From Monodelphis domestica (lineage: Eukaryota > Chordata > Mammalia > Didelphimorphia > Didelphidae): a stretch of DNA of 64,000 bases. Below, one piece after another: positions 46,056-57,261 of this stretch; positions within the stretch are counted from its first letter, which is position 1, and each line of letters begins with the position of its first letter. The notes under the pieces are model-generated. The model was not told the origin of the DNA and searched no databases. It saw nothing but the letters and a program-made list of their open reading frames with translations. Location of the stretch: positions 111,749,020-111,813,019 of the forward strand of contig NC_077229.1 of assembly GCF_027887165.1 (NCBI RefSeq), given 5' to 3'. The translations under genes were made by a program, and so were the position numbers.

Positions 46056-47360
46056 CTCACTCTGACTCTGAGTCCATCTATCTAGAGGGAGGCAGCATGT
46101 TTTCCCATGGGTCCTCTGGAATTGTGATCCATCATTGAGTTGATCAGAGTTTCAAAGTCGTTTGTCTAAGACCATAAGTTGACTTCCCTTGGTGGAAGGA
46201 GTTTTCTCACTTGGGAGTTCCCTCTACCAATGAAATCACAGCTCCCTCTCTTTTTTCATCCAGCATTTGAAAGCAAGTATGGACAGGCAGAGACAGATCC
46301 CTAACAGAGGGATCAATAGCCAGGGCTTTGACCAAGGATGTGGAAGGGTAAAAACAAGAGGTAAGAGAAAGAAAGGGTTGCAAGCAGAGACAAGAGCCAG
46401 AGCCCCAGCAAAGACCCCTCCTGGCATGGGATCAGCCCATTTGTAGCTCAACCCACCCCAGGACCTAAGAAAAGGGAACCCTGGGCAGAGTAGAGAATGC
46501 TGGGGGATGAAGTCTCTGGGTTACAAAATTTTAAAACACACAGATGCCATAGCCAGGAAGATTTGTTTCCTCTCCTCTATGGGGCAGTCCTCTTTACCAC
46601 TGTGATTCCTCCCTCTCTTCCAGGGTCCATCTTCCTGCACCTACCACCTGTTCCTAGAGATTGAGAGGCCAAGGATCAGGGGTCAGTCCTGCTAGAGGTC
46701 TAGAGCTCTGTACACTCTCTGGATGACAAGTCTCCCTCTTTCACAGAACAACCAACCAGGACCAACTATCTATTGTAACACTCCTCCCCAGTTTAATCAG
46801 CCATGGAGAGGCCAGACTTCCTAATGTCATCTCTGGGAGGAGAGGACTTTCTATGGCCCTGAAATCCTACTGGTTCAGCTGCTGTTCATGGTTTGTTTCC
46901 CCATTTTGTCAAGCCAGAGCCTTTACTAAGCCAGAAGGAGCTGGTCCCTTTGAGGCTTGCTATGGAAAGGATGCTGGTAAGAGCAAACATTGCTTCCAGG
47001 GTCATGTTGCCTCAACAGCGGTGGGAAGTTAACAGAGAAACAGCTTGTCGAGGGCAACACCTGTGCATGAGAACACCCCACAGGGGCAAAGGACTGAGAA
47101 CACATGAATCCTGCTCACAATTTTACGCCTGTTTCCTATTATTCTGACCAAGGAATTCACTGGTAATGCTTCCTGTATCTCTCTTGTCAGAAAACCCTAT
47201 CTTCATCCATCTATATACCCATCCAACAACCTCACAGCACTATTTCCCATTTCAGACAGATAGATATCCTTAGTATCATTTAGCCTCCAGTTCCCAGTCA
47301 GTTATCATCAGAGTCCCCAAGGGCACCTTAATTTTAGCTGTGGCTCCATTGACCTATAGA
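46056..47360. other. Longest relatively repeat-free stretch of the centre
   Basis: About 1.3 kb without recognised repeats. Open frames at 46236-46451 (minus) and 46893-47147 (plus) lack motifs and splice context that I can support. Could include unique intronic or regulatory DNA. Confidence 0.4.
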
Positions 47361-47361
47361 A

Positions 47362-47462
47362 GCAATCTCAAACTTTTGGTCTCAGGACCTTTTTATACTC
47401 TTAAAAATAATCAAGAATAACAAAAGAGCTTTGGCTTATGTGGGTTCTATCTAATTATGTTG
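47362..47462 (+). mobile_element. MER5A-like hAT-Charlie fragment
   Basis: 'caatctcaaacttttggtct', 'aggacctttttatactctta' and 'gagctttggcttatgtgggt' match MER5A in order. Its right part is cut by a SINE. Confidence 0.8.
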
Positions 47463-47680
47463 GGCAGCTTGGTGGCACAGTGGATAGAGTGCTTGGCCTG
47501 GAGTCAAATTCTTGACCTCAGATACTTACTGTCTGTGTGACCCTGGCCAAGTCATTTAACCAGTTTTCCTGTTTCCCCTTCTGTAAAATGAGCTGGAAAA
47601 ATAAATGGCAAACCACTCTGGTATCTGTACCAAGAAGACCCCTCTCAAAGAGTTGGACACAACTGAACCACCTCAGCTTG
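47460..47680 (+). repeat. RTE-tailed tRNA-derived SINE (type B)
   Basis: 'gggcagcttggtggcacagt', 'aatggcaaaccactctggta' and 'caaagagttggacacaactg'. Confidence 0.85.
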
Positions 47681-47779
47681 TAGGCGATAGATCTGAGATG
47701 TGACCCAATGAACTCTTACTCCAAATTCAATTTTCTTTTCCACTAGGAAGATATCTTCATCAAAGTTTCTTTTAGCTCT

Positions 47780-48055
47780 AATTTTCTACTACTACTATTA
47801 GTAGTAGCAACAGCAGCAGAAACAACAACAACAATAATAAAACAACAATCTGCACCTATTATTTTCCTTGCGATAACTCTGTGAAGTAGGCAATGTAAGT
47901 GACCATCATCCCCATTATAGAGATGGAGAAACTGAAGTTCAGTGAGGCCTACTGACTTGCCCCATATTCACATAACTAGTAAGTATCAGAGCCAAAATGG
48001 GAACTGAGGTCTCTCAATTACAGGCCCAAAGCTATTCTCACATCCTAGGGCTCCT
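47780..48055 (+). repeat. MIR/THER1-type SINE after short trinucleotide runs
   Basis: (CTA)n/(TAG)n/(CAA)n tracts at 47785-47850 precede 'attatagagatggagaaact', 'taactagtaagtatcagagc' and the MIR tail. Confidence 0.7.
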
Positions 48056-48480
48056 TCCTTCCATCTGTCATTCTTTGGTTCTAAGTCAGTTCTCCAATGA
48101 TAGAATTAGCCCTAGTTGACAGTGGAGAATGAGGACTTCATATCTGCAATTCTTAGAGTATTCAAAGTTTCCCTCATGGGCAATATTTGCTAAAAAAGAA
48201 AATAAATTATTAATATAAACAAAATGTGAATTAAAAAATTAATAATTAAAAAGATGGTTGCTCTTGGAGCCCCTACTGTTTGTAGCTGCCAGCTATCAAA
48301 GATGAAGCCAAATGGACAGTATTAAGGCTAGAAATTCCAATAAAATAAAAAATTCCACTTGTAACCATGATAGAACTATTGGACTGAGAATTTTGGCTTC
48401 ATAACAAATAGAAATTTCATCAAAAAGTTCCTAGGTAAAAGTCTAGCAACTATGAATTTCACTCTAAATGTCAGCCTGAC
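48056..48480. other. Stretch without recognised feature
   Basis: AT-rich; nothing recognised. Confidence 0.4.
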
Positions 48481-48484
48481 ATCT

Positions 48485-48605
48485 ACCAATTTATCTCATT
48501 TCACATGATCCTCATAACAATGCTGAGGTGGGTACTGTTATTCTACCCCCTTTTGACAGATGAGAAAACTGACTTATCTAGAGTCAACATAGCTAGCAAG
48601 ATATA
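48485..48605 (+). repeat. MIR fragment
   Basis: 'ttatctcatttcacatgatc', 'ttttgacagatgagaaaact'. Confidence 0.6.
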
Positions 48606-48640
48606 TTCTAAGCCTTAACTTCTTTAGGCTGAACATTACT

Positions 48641-49020
48641 AGTTCCTTCAACCTATTCTCATATAGAATGAGCAGAAAAAGATTTTTAATCAATTAATGA
48701 ACATTTACTAAACAGCTAGGTGGTATTATGGGTAGAGAGTTGGACTTGAAGTCAGGAAGAACTGGGGTTTGATCCCACCTCTTGTTGGTCAGTCTTTGAT
48801 CAGCCATTTTTCTATCATATCCTACTCTTCTCAACTCCATTTGGGGTTTACTTGGCAAGGATTCTGTTTGCCATTTCCTTCTCCAGTCCATTTTATAGAT
48901 GAGGAAACTGAGGCAAACGGGGTTAAGTGATTTGCCCAGGATAGCTAATAAATATTTGAGGGCAAATTTGAAATCAGTTTCTTTTGACTCCAAACCCAGC
49001 ATTCTATCCACTGAGCCCAG
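48641..49020. repeat. Fold-back composite of type B SINE halves, copy 1
   Basis: A plus-strand SINE head (48710-48785: 'agctaggtggtattatgggt') runs straight into a minus-strand type B element (48786-49020: 'ttgttggtcagtctttgatc' ... 'gcattctatccactgagccc'). The 5' flank 'agttccttcaacctattctc' and the same junction recur at 50393-50690. Confidence 0.75.
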
Positions 49021-49154
49021 TCTCATGAGACCTTAGACAATTCACTCCTTTCTAGGTCTTAAGCTTCCCAGTCTTTTCAAATGAATGGGTTGGGTCCGAC
49101 ATCCTCTAAAGTCTCTTTTGTGGTCTATGCCATTTTATATGTGTCTTTTTTGTA

Positions 49155-49255
49155 GAAAGACAGTGTGGTGTAGTAGCTGGAAGAAGTCTAACATTAGAAT
49201 TAGGAAACCTGGGTTCAAGTTCTAGCCCCACTACTCTTTCATTGGTTAAATAAGA
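49155..49255 (+). repeat. MIR-like fragment
   Basis: 'agacagtgtggtgtagtagc' and 'aaacctgggttcaagttcta'. Confidence 0.6.
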
Positions 49256-49599
49256 ACCCATCACTATCTCTACCTCTCATCTTTGATAGTCTATGAACTT
49301 ATTTTTCTAATCCTACAAGAACAGTTCCCTTTGAAGAAGACTGTTAAGTTATATAAGGAGAAGAGGCTTAAATGCAAAAGCAGGACATATTACTATGGTA
49401 ATGTGAACTTATAGGCTCATAGATGCCTATGTCTTGCCACCTAGAGGTCATTCCTAATGAATGAAAAGACAATCCTAGTTCATGTTAGTGGAGTACTCTT
49501 TTACCCTCTTTACTCACTTAATGATCATCTTTTTATGCCAGATTATCAGATTTGGGTATGTGGCCATCATGCTAGGAACCAGATTGGTAGAGCCAGAGA

Positions 49600-50147
49600 A
49601 TACATGTATTATCACTCAAAACATTTCCATATTATTCATTTTTGTAAGAGAATAATCGTATAAGACCAAAACCCCAAATTGTATACCCAAATACACAAGT
49701 GATAAATCATATGCTTTCATCTTCATTTCCACTTCCACAGTTCTTCCTCTGGAGGTGGATAGCTTTCTTTTTCAGGAGTCCCTCAGAATTGTCCTAGATT
49801 ATTGTATTGCTGCTAGTAGCAAAGTCTATCACATTGGATCATTCCACAATATTTCAGTTACTGTGTATAATGTTCTCCTGGTTCTGCTTATTTCACTCTG
49901 CATCAGGTCAGCTAGGTCTTTCCATTTCTTTCTGAAATCATTCTGTTCATCAGCCTTATAGCACAGTAGTATTCCATCACCATCATATACCACAATTTGT
50001 TCAGTCATTCCCCAATTGAGGGATATCCCTTTAGTTTCCAATTCTTTACCACCACAAAAAGCACAGCTATAAATATTTTTGTGCAAAAGGGTCCTTTCAC
50101 TTTTTTTTTATTTCTTTGGGATACAGACCTAGTAGAACCATATCATT
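49600..50147 (-). mobile_element. L1 3' end fragment
   Basis: 'cacagttcttcctctggagg', 'aatgttctcctggttctgct', 'ttccccaattgagggatatc' and 'ttctttgggatacagaccta' are the L1 3'UTR/ORF2 end in reverse. 5'-truncated. Confidence 0.85.
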
Positions 50148-50162
50148 TCTTTAGGAAAAAGA

Positions 50163-50335
50163 AATGAACATTTATTAGGTACCTACTATGTACCAGACAC
50201 TGTGCCAAGTGCTTTACTGATATAATCTCATTTGATCCTCACAAAAACCCTGGGAGGTAAGTGCTATTGTTATTCTCATTTTACAGTTGAGGAAACTGAG
50301 GCACAGAGGTTAAGTAATTTGTCCTGACAGTCTTT
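50163..50335 (+). repeat. MIR/THER1-type SINE
   Basis: 'ctactatgtaccagacactg', 'tctcatttgatcctcacaaa', 'ttttacagttgaggaaactg'. Confidence 0.82.
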
Positions 50336-50392
50336 CAAACACTTGAGATATTTATTGTTCTAAATCTCACCTTTTCTAGGTGAAATATCTCT

Positions 50393-50700
50393 AGCTCCTT
50401 CAATCTATCCTCACAAAGAACAAACAGAGTAAGATTTTTAACCAATCAGTGATAATTCACTAAGCAGCTAGATGATATCATGGGTAGAGAGTTGGGCTTG
50501 AAGTCAGAAAGACCCAAGTTTTAATTCATCTTGTTGCTCTTCAGTTGTTTTTCAGTCACATCCTACCCTTCCTGACCCCATTTGGGGTTTTCTTGGCAAG
50601 GATACTGGAATAGTTTACCATTTTTTTCTCCAGCTCATTTTATAGATGAAGAAACCGACAAATAGAGCTAAGTGAGATTTGAATACAGACTGTCCAATCT
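50393..50700. repeat. Fold-back composite of type B SINE halves, copy 2
   Basis: Same order as 48641-49020: flank 'agctccttcaatctatcctc', plus head 'gcagctagatgatatcatgg', then minus-strand 'ttgttgctcttcagttgttt' and 'ttcttggcaaggatactgga'. Offset about 1750 bp from copy 1. Confidence 0.75.
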
Positions 50701-50727
50701 AATATAAAAGTGCTAGTTAATAAATTA

Positions 50728-50930
50728 TGACCCAAGTTCAAATCCAGTCTCAGACATTTACTAGCTGTGCAACCCCTGTACAAGTCATTTGCCTCTATTT
50801 GCCTCATTTTCCTTATCTGTAAACTGATCTAGAGAAGGAAATGGCAAGCCACTCTATTATCTCTGCCCAGAAAACCCCCAAAATGGGTCACAGAGACAGA
50901 CACAAAATAAAATGACTAAATAATAATTAT
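50728..50930 (+). repeat. RTE-tailed SINE (type B), 5' truncated
   Basis: 'agttcaaatccagtctcaga', 'aatggcaagccactctatta' and 'atgggtcacagagacagaca'. Confidence 0.8.
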
Positions 50931-50939
50931 CATGTGCTA

Positions 50940-51135
50940 TGCACTATATCTACAAGAAGACAGAGGGGGTAAGTCCCTGCCTCACATTCTTTTGGAATGA
51001 AATAATACATATACATCTCCATTTATAAAAAGTATATACAAAGTAATTTCAGGAAGGTGTTAAGAGTAGGGCAGCTCAAGCAAGGTCTCTTGAAGAAGTA
51101 ACGCTGGAACTGAACTTAAAAAGGAAGTTGGCATT
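50940..51135 (+). repeat. Fragment of the long old marsupial repeat
   Basis: 'atgctatgcactatatctac', 'agtatatacaaagtaatttc' and 'gaagaagtaacgctggaact' match its landmarks. Confidence 0.5.
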
Positions 51136-51139
51136 CTCT

Positions 51140-53094
51140 GAGGTAAGGTGAGGAGTATCCAAAGATATCTTGACTCTGACCCATTGTTCCTAATCCTACT
51201 GGTCAATTAGCATTGAGGGGAAGCATCACTTAGTGTTCACTCAGATGCATGCCATAACTCTGCATCTTTGTATTCACTGGCATTGGGTACAGAGGCAAGT
51301 CAAGTACCCCCAGCTGTCACACCCGTGCAAAGTGTCATATTCTTGGGGAGAAACTGAGCTGCCAGGGTCTAACCTCTTATTCTGATGTGAACCTAAAGGA
51401 ACTGTCCATCTCATTATAAAAGTTTTATTAGAAAAAGGTCGCCCACCCTGAAATCAGGGCTCATCTTCAGTGATCAGCCCATCAGTGTATTTTACTAGTG
51501 TTATACTTAGCTTGATGCATTTTAAAGAAACTTCTTGGGAGATTTTCTTATTCATTTAAAAATAATTTTGGAAAAGGAAAAATTCCTAAACGCTATTCTA
51601 GCACATATTCTAAGCTCAATGTTCTAGGGACCTGAAAAATTTCTAGTATTATTGCTCAAGAACATATTCCCCCCAAAGACAATCAACAATTAATGCCAAT
51701 TATCTTTTACAAGGGGGTATTTACTAAGAAAATATATCAAAGACTACAATGGGGCCCCACCCCCACCCCCACCCCAAGAGGCACATTCTCCCCTCTACAC
51801 ACACAATTGGTCTCTGGGGAGAGTAGACTCAGACTTAAAGGGATAAATATAAAACATCCCAGCCCACCCGCAACCTGGGGAGAAAGGGAGTCTATCTTGG
51901 CCCTAGGAATCCTTTTCTTATTTCAAGGAGTCCATGCCACGTTCACTTCCTGCCTTGGCCAGCTGAGATGGCTCCCTATTGAGCTGGCTCAAGCAGGTTG
52001 CCCTTCAGGACTGCTTCCAGGGTTTCATCACCAGATTTAACTTCTGCTGCTGCTGCTGGGACTGGTTGTCAGTGAGACCTCAGATGGCTTTGATTGAATC
52101 TCCTGGACTCTCCAATAAGCTGAGGGTTCCTCTCGATGACTCTAAAAGTCGCTCAACCCCTCCCGGCATTCCCAGCTTGTGAAATTCATTCACCTAAGAA
52201 CAGGAAAGAAAGAAACACAATAGGAAGCAGAGGATCCAGGGGCCGCAAGGAGCATATGGCAGCTGAGGGAAGGAACCCCTCCCCTTCCCAGGGCCCGAGC
52301 TGTTCTGGCCCCAATGGCCACCAGAGGAGAGAATGAGATTCCAGCTGCTTAAACCCCTTTGTAGTCACATTCAGTTCAGGCTCAGCAGGCAATTAAAGGG
52401 CTTTTCTTCACTCTACAGCAAGCTTCCAGGAAATAGAAGATACCTGTATGTGCTCTTAAGGGAAGAAAGAGGGTTAGGAGAGGATACATAGATGAGGCAC
52501 AGAGGAGCAGAAGTAGAAGCACTCATTGGGGAAGGCGGGGCAGGGCGGGGGCAAAAGGGAGGAACGGTTGGACCAGAGCATCATCCATCAAACCCCTTCT
52601 ATCTTTAAATCCTAAAGGAGCAGGTCTCAGAGGATACAAAAGAAATCCCTGCTGCTTCCCAAAGGTGGCCAGAAGGAGGCGCAGAATTCAAGCAAATATA
52701 TGTCAGTCTGCTTGCTCTCAAAGGTTGGTTTGTATTTTGGTGGTGGGGTGGGGGTAGGGGAAGGACATACTCATTTTTTCCTCCTGTCCAAAGTAGAAGT
52801 GGGGAGAATGAAAGGCGTTAAGTCCTCCAGGTTGAAACAGATCCTTCTTTTGAAAGCTGGTACTGCAGAAAGCTGTCTTGGCTCGCCATGTGTTCAGCTG
52901 CATCTGGCTGGGAGGGCAGCCAAGAAACCAGCTTCTCAGCTCAAAGGAAGCAGAGCAGGCAGTCACTAATCACGAGGAGCGGCATGACGGTGGGTGCCTA
53001 CCCAGGGAACAGCTCCCATCCCTGAACCTGCTGAGACCCTGCAAACTGTCTAGGCTCAGCTCTAACTGCCTTGGGGATGATCCATCTCATCTCC
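51140..53094. other. Relatively repeat-free, GC-richer stretch
   Basis: About 2 kb with no recognised transposon. It contains a (CCCCCA)n run at about 51757-51777, (GCT)n at 52043-52058, and GC-rich segments at 52210-52330 and 52500-52560. Open frames up to 115 codons (51693-52040) have no known domain. A candidate place for unique regulatory or unrecognised exonic sequence. Confidence 0.4.
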
Positions 53095-53212
53095 TTCAGT
53101 TTATAGGTAAAAAAAAAAAATACTAGCCCAGAGAAAGGAAGGGATCTGCCCAAGGTCACATAGTGAGCCAGAGGCCATGCTGAAAGTAGAACTCCTGACT
53201 GCTAATCGATTG
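53095..53212 (+). repeat. MIR fragment
   Basis: 'tagcccagagaaaggaaggg', 'gcccaaggtcacatagtgag'. Confidence 0.6.
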
Positions 53213-53221
53213 TGGCTGTTA

Positions 53222-53420
53222 TTGTTTTAAACCCTTATCTTATGTCTTAGAATCAATATTATGTATTGATTCTAAGGCAGAAGAACATTAAGGGCTAGAC
53301 AATGAGGTTGAGTGACTTATTCAGGGTCACATAACTAGAAAGTATCTGAGGTTAGATTTGAACCAAGGTTCTCCCATCACTAGGCCTGGTTCTCTATCTA
53401 CTGAGCCATCTAGTTACCCC
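53222..53420 (-). repeat. Type A tRNA-derived SINE
   Basis: 'cccttatcttatgtcttaga', 'aagggctagacaatgaggtt', 'actgagccatctagttaccc'. Confidence 0.88.
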
Positions 53421-53509
53421 TATTTTTATTAATATTATGTCTCTGTTTTAATATTATTTCTCCTTCCCTCTTACCTCTCAACCACTGAGTTTTCTAATTT
53501 TTTCATCAG

Positions 53510-53720
53510 TCAAAGAAAAATAACGATACTCACATTATCTACCATAGTGAGTTCCTGGGGTGTAAAAAATTCCCCCAAAAGGATTTCTACATCTTCAAAG
53601 TCTGGGTCATACAAATGGAAAGTTCTTTTTAGCTCTTTGACACATTTATGGGGTTCAGAAATGAATTTTGGAAATCTTTTCCTTAGGACTTCCAAGTCTT
53701 GAGTGGTAAAAGACTTGTGA
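53510..53720 (-). pseudogene. ERV gag fragment, capsid-like
   Basis: Translation of about 60 residues contains 'ELKRTFHLYDPDFEDVEILL' followed by 'EFFTPQE', which resembles the gammaretroviral capsid region where a 'THDPTWDD'-type stretch precedes a 'LFTTEE'-type one. Gag builds the particle core. It ends in a stop, with no nucleocapsid zinc knuckle seen here. Confidence 0.55.
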
Positions 53721-53765
53721 ACTTTGGTGTGTAAAATCCCAGAATTATCAGATAGTTTTGCAGTA

Positions 53766-53957
53766 TCACAGAGCGGAACCCAGGACTTCTTCTGATATAG
53801 AATAGTTTTGTTTCTCTGGTATGCCTGCCTTGTTATTTACCCCTACTGCCCCTATTGTTATTCCCTTAATTGCCTCAGAGTCCTTGTCCATGTCAGTCTT
53901 TTCAGTCATATCTTCCTTAGTCACCATCCCTGTCACTATGTCATTCCCCTTTCCCAT
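53766..53957 (-). pseudogene. ERV gag fragment upstream of capsid, unassigned
   Basis: 63-codon open piece rich in D, E, K and T, lying between leader and capsid-like fragment, where a matrix or linker segment would be expected. No motif to prove it. Separated from the capsid fragment by a stop. Confidence 0.35.
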
Positions 53958-54483
53958 GTTCTCTTATTTCTTCTGTATGTATTTTTGGCAAATCTCTGTG
54001 AGGATAGGTATTTGAGCAAAGAGTGTCCCTAGTTTGTTATCCAGCATAAGAGTATTTATTGCTTTCTTATGCATAATAATCCTGGCTCCAGATGTAATGT
54101 AGTTAAATGCCTACCCAATCGCTATGAAGACTACATAGGCTTATGGTAGAATTTGCTATGGGGTAGAGATTTCAAAAGGCATCCTAGTCCAATAAGTTGT
54201 CATATTAACTACACTATAGTGTCTGATATCATTACAGTAATAGTGTTATAGATAAAACAATACCCCCAGTATGCCATAATAACTCCCATCATTGTCAGAC
54301 AGAACACTAGTTGTAACATGGTTTCCTTTTTGTAGTATCCCTTTCTGTCTCTTGTTGTTATTCCCCTTTACTTGGAATCAAAGTAGCTGATTCTAAGTAT
54401 GAATTGCCTCAGTGCTCCCTGTCAAGATGGCTGCCTTGCTCAGGGAGTTCCAGCTGTCTGTCCCCATTGACAGTTGAAAATGG

Positions 54484-54494
54484 CTGGGGTGCCA
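54484..54494 (-). other. Putative primer-binding site, tRNA-Arg(CCU)-like
   Basis: TGGCACCCCAG on the minus strand, two bases after the LTR's terminal TTACA. All eleven bases match the recalled complement of tRNA-Arg(CCU) with CCA. Confidence 0.6.
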
Positions 54495-54496
54495 GT

Positions 54497-55357
54497 TGTA
54501 ATAAAGGGTATTTTTCAGTTGGTAAAGAATTAGAAAGGGAGAATAGAGTTCTCTCCCCCTCAAGGCAAGGCAAATGAGGTATCTCTGTTGTTAAAGGTGA
54601 CCCAGAAGGAGAAGGAGAGTAAGTCTGTTTGGTTTCTCCTTCAACCTTCCTTAAATATGGCCCCTCACCTAGTTTGCCAGATTATTACCCTCTATTACTT
54701 TGTTGCTGTTCAGCAAGCCCCTCTTCTTAAGTGAAGAGAGGTCACTTCACTCCCAACGTGGTTTGAGGTATCCCTCACTCGGTCTTCAGGCCAGTTAATA
54801 ATAAAATCATAAGTTTACTCTACTGAGGTAATAACCAAGGTGGAGTGAGGGGGAAAGGATGAATTGAGATAAAGGAAAGAGGGGTCCCTAACTGTTTAAA
54901 CTCCTTTTTCCCAAAGTTGGGGTGACTTGAGCTCAAAAGCCTCAAGCCCCTGAAGGGTTCAAGGTGGTGAACCCTGACTTTTAGCTCTGTCCAGCAGAAG
55001 CCTCAGTTCAGGAGAGGAGACTGTGATTTCTTCTTGTAGACTTTCCTTCTTTCTCAATCTCTATCTACTTCTTGGAGGTTTGGGGGTGATCAGTATCAGG
55101 AGTGAGTGAAGAAAGATTCCTTGGAGTCTGGACCCAGTCAAAGACTGTACCTTATCCTTAGCTGTTTTAAAACCAAAGACACAGGTACCAACTGTCTCAG
55201 AGCCAGAGAGTTCTCCAGATTCAGAGTCCAACTGTCTCTCCCTGAATTCCTTTGTCTCAGAATTCCAAGATCACCTCACCCATCCACTGCAGCTGCATCT
55301 GTGATTTTTTCATCCATTCCAGGCTCTTTGCCTCCTCACTAGATGTTTTGCTAAACA
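54497..55357 (-). mobile_element. 5' LTR of the minus-strand ERV
   Basis: Reverse complement starts TGTTTAGCAAAAC and ends TTTATTACA (861 bp). Contains 'gattttattattaactgg' and a TATA-like 'catatttaagg'. The LTR end/PBS junction at 54496/54497 supports the boundary. Confidence 0.7.
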
Positions 55358-55382
55358 ATGAAGAAACCAAGATATACGCTAA

Positions 55383-55545
55383 CTAGGACAGCTAGGTGGT
55401 GCAGTGAATAGATTGTCTGACCCAGAGTCAGGAAGACTTAACTTCTTGAGTTCAAATTTGGCCTCAGATACTTATTGGCTGTGTGACCCTGGGCATGTCA
55501 CCTAACCCCTGTTTGCCTCAGTTTCCTTATCTGTAAAATGAGCTG
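55383..55545 (+). repeat. tRNA-derived SINE (type B), 3' truncated
   Basis: 'gacagctaggtggtgcagtg', 'tggctgtgtgaccctgggca' and 'tctgtaaaatgagctga'. Confidence 0.82.
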
Positions 55546-55690
55546 AACATGGGTTCAAGTTCAGATAGTTACTTCCTTTGTAATCTTATACAAATCCCTT
55601 AACTACTCTCTGTCTCGATTTCCTCCTGTATAAAAAGAAGGGACCTCAAAGGTACCCTTCTAACACAAAAATCAATGATCCTATTCTCAT
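55546..55690 (+). repeat. MIR-like fragment
   Basis: 'catgggttcaagttcagata', 'tttcctcctgtataaaaaga' and 'gggacctcaaaggtaccctt'. Confidence 0.55.
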
Positions 55691-55757
55691 GATTATCATC
55701 TCATTTGTGTATTCCTTACTAAGAATGTTATTCTAGCTAGTTACTATTCTTGGGGCT

Positions 55758-56015
55758 GCTAAGTCAGCTGGGGTACAGTGGACAGAATCCTGGGAAGAAC
55801 AGAATTCAATTTGGACCTCAGCTGGGTGGTCCTGGGCAAGTCACTTAATCTCTATTTGTGTCAATTTCCTTAATTATAAAATAGAGATAATAATAGTACA
55901 TACCTTGCAGGGCTGTTGGGAGGATCAAATGGGATAATATTTGTATATTTTTTAAAAACCACCACTTAGTACCATGCCTGGCACTCGGTAGGTGCCATAT
56001 AAACATTCCTTTCTT
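55758..56015 (+). repeat. tRNA-headed MIR-like SINE with L2-like tail
   Basis: 'gtacagtggacagaatcctg', 'gggcaagtcacttaatctct', 'gctgttgggaggatcaaatg' and tail 'gcctggcactcggtaggtgc'. Confidence 0.75.
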
Positions 56016-56289
56016 CCTTCTTGTGCCAATGTTTTGTACAAGTGGATGCCCATAGCAGAGTGCCCATATTTTCAAAGGTTTCCTTTCCATTTCAATTCTT
56101 ATCCTCTGATGTCTTGGTAGTCAAGATACTTTTTTTGCCCTTGATTCTTTTTTGGAAAGTATCCTTGCCTTTTCTCCCCAGGAGGATATGTTTGTGCAAC
56201 AAAGTTACAGGAGATAAATTACATCTGACTCAGCAGGGACACCAAGGTGGTCCCTCTGTTGTTTCAAAATCAGTGAGAGGTATATGAAT

Positions 56290-56650
56290 AGGCAATTTTC
56301 TTTTTAAAAATGCTTATTGATATTTTTTGTTTTTATATCACCTTCATTTCCTAACATATCCCTTCTTTCTCCCCTGCCCAAAGAGCTATCCTTTGCAACA
56401 AAAAGTAAAAAAGAAAAAGAAAGACAGCGAGTCATATATTCAAAGGTAATCAACAAATCTCCCAAGTCTGGCACTTTTGGCAAAGAAGATACATTTTCTT
56501 CTTCTTCTTTGGGTCCAAACTTGATCATTATAATTACACAGCAGAGCAGACAGATTTCTAAAGAGGAAATCCAAGTTGTTAATAGTTGTCTGAGGGAAAA
56601 AAAATCAACCTCACTAATATTCAAAGAATTGAAAAAGAAAAGAGTTGCAG
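56290..56650. repeat. Old unassigned LINE-like 3' fragment
   Basis: 'cttattgatattttttgttt' then 'atatcaccttcatttcctaa' and 'caaagagctatcctttgcaa' resemble a widespread old mammalian repeat that I cannot name. The 168-codon minus-strand frame across 56304-56810 has no recognised domain. Confidence 0.4.
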
Positions 56651-56874
56651 CTTCATACCCCGGAAACTGGCACAAATAATTATAAGCAACAAAAAAAATG
56701 CTTTCAGGGTTTTTACAGGAACAGGTACACTCATTCATTACTGGTGATTCCAGCCGACAAGAGTTGGATGTGCCTGAAAAACAACAGTAACAATCTTTTT
56801 TTGACAGCAATCTGGCAGTACTCAGGAAAAGTTACAAAATTAATCCTACCCTGTGGTCCTAAAAAATAATTCTT

Positions 56875-57075
56875 AGGGGCAGCTAGGTGGCTTAGTGGAT
56901 AGAGAACCAGTCTGGAGAAGGGAGGACCTTGGTTCAAATGTGCTCTCAGATCCTTCCTTAGCTGGGTGACCCTGGACCAGTCACTTAACCCCCATTGCCT
57001 TGCCCTTACTGCTCTTCTGCCTTGGAAATGATACTTAGCATTGATTCTAAGTAAGAAGATAATGCTTTTTAAAAA
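56875..57075 (+). repeat. Type A tRNA-derived SINE
   Basis: 'taggggcagctaggtggctt', 'gaccagtcacttaaccccca', 'gctcttctgccttggaaatg' and a T/A-rich end. Confidence 0.9.
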
Positions 57076-57261
57076 AGAATTGCTAGTAAGACAGATGTTA
57101 AGCATTTTTAAAAAAAAGAATTATTAGGAATATAGAGGTAGGGATTAGAAGCCTGCTGGCATCAGTATGGAAAGCTCTGAGGTGAGGAGATTCCCTTTTC
57201 TAATATAGGTAGCCACTTTCTCTGCACTTTTGAGAGTCAATAGAGAGTTACATTGAGCAAA

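Larger units (their letters stand above)
53430..55357 (-). mobile_element. ERV remnant: 5' LTR, primer-binding site, leader and gag fragments
   Basis: Minus-strand order: LTR (54497-55357), two-base spacer, PBS (54484-54494), leader about 53960-54480, gag-like open pieces 53510-53957. No pol, env or 3' LTR in the window; the copy is 3'-truncated next to a SINE. PBS and capsid-like pattern suggest a class I ERV. Many stops; not functional. Confidence 0.72.

Noticed and set aside
47785..47810. Inverted repeat 'ctactacta/tagtagtag'
   Set aside because: Simple trinucleotide repeats on both arms; no sign of a specific element.
56304..56810. 168-codon minus-strand open frame as a gene
   Set aside because: It overlaps an old repeat and other phases, and has no recognised domain; coding potential not supported.
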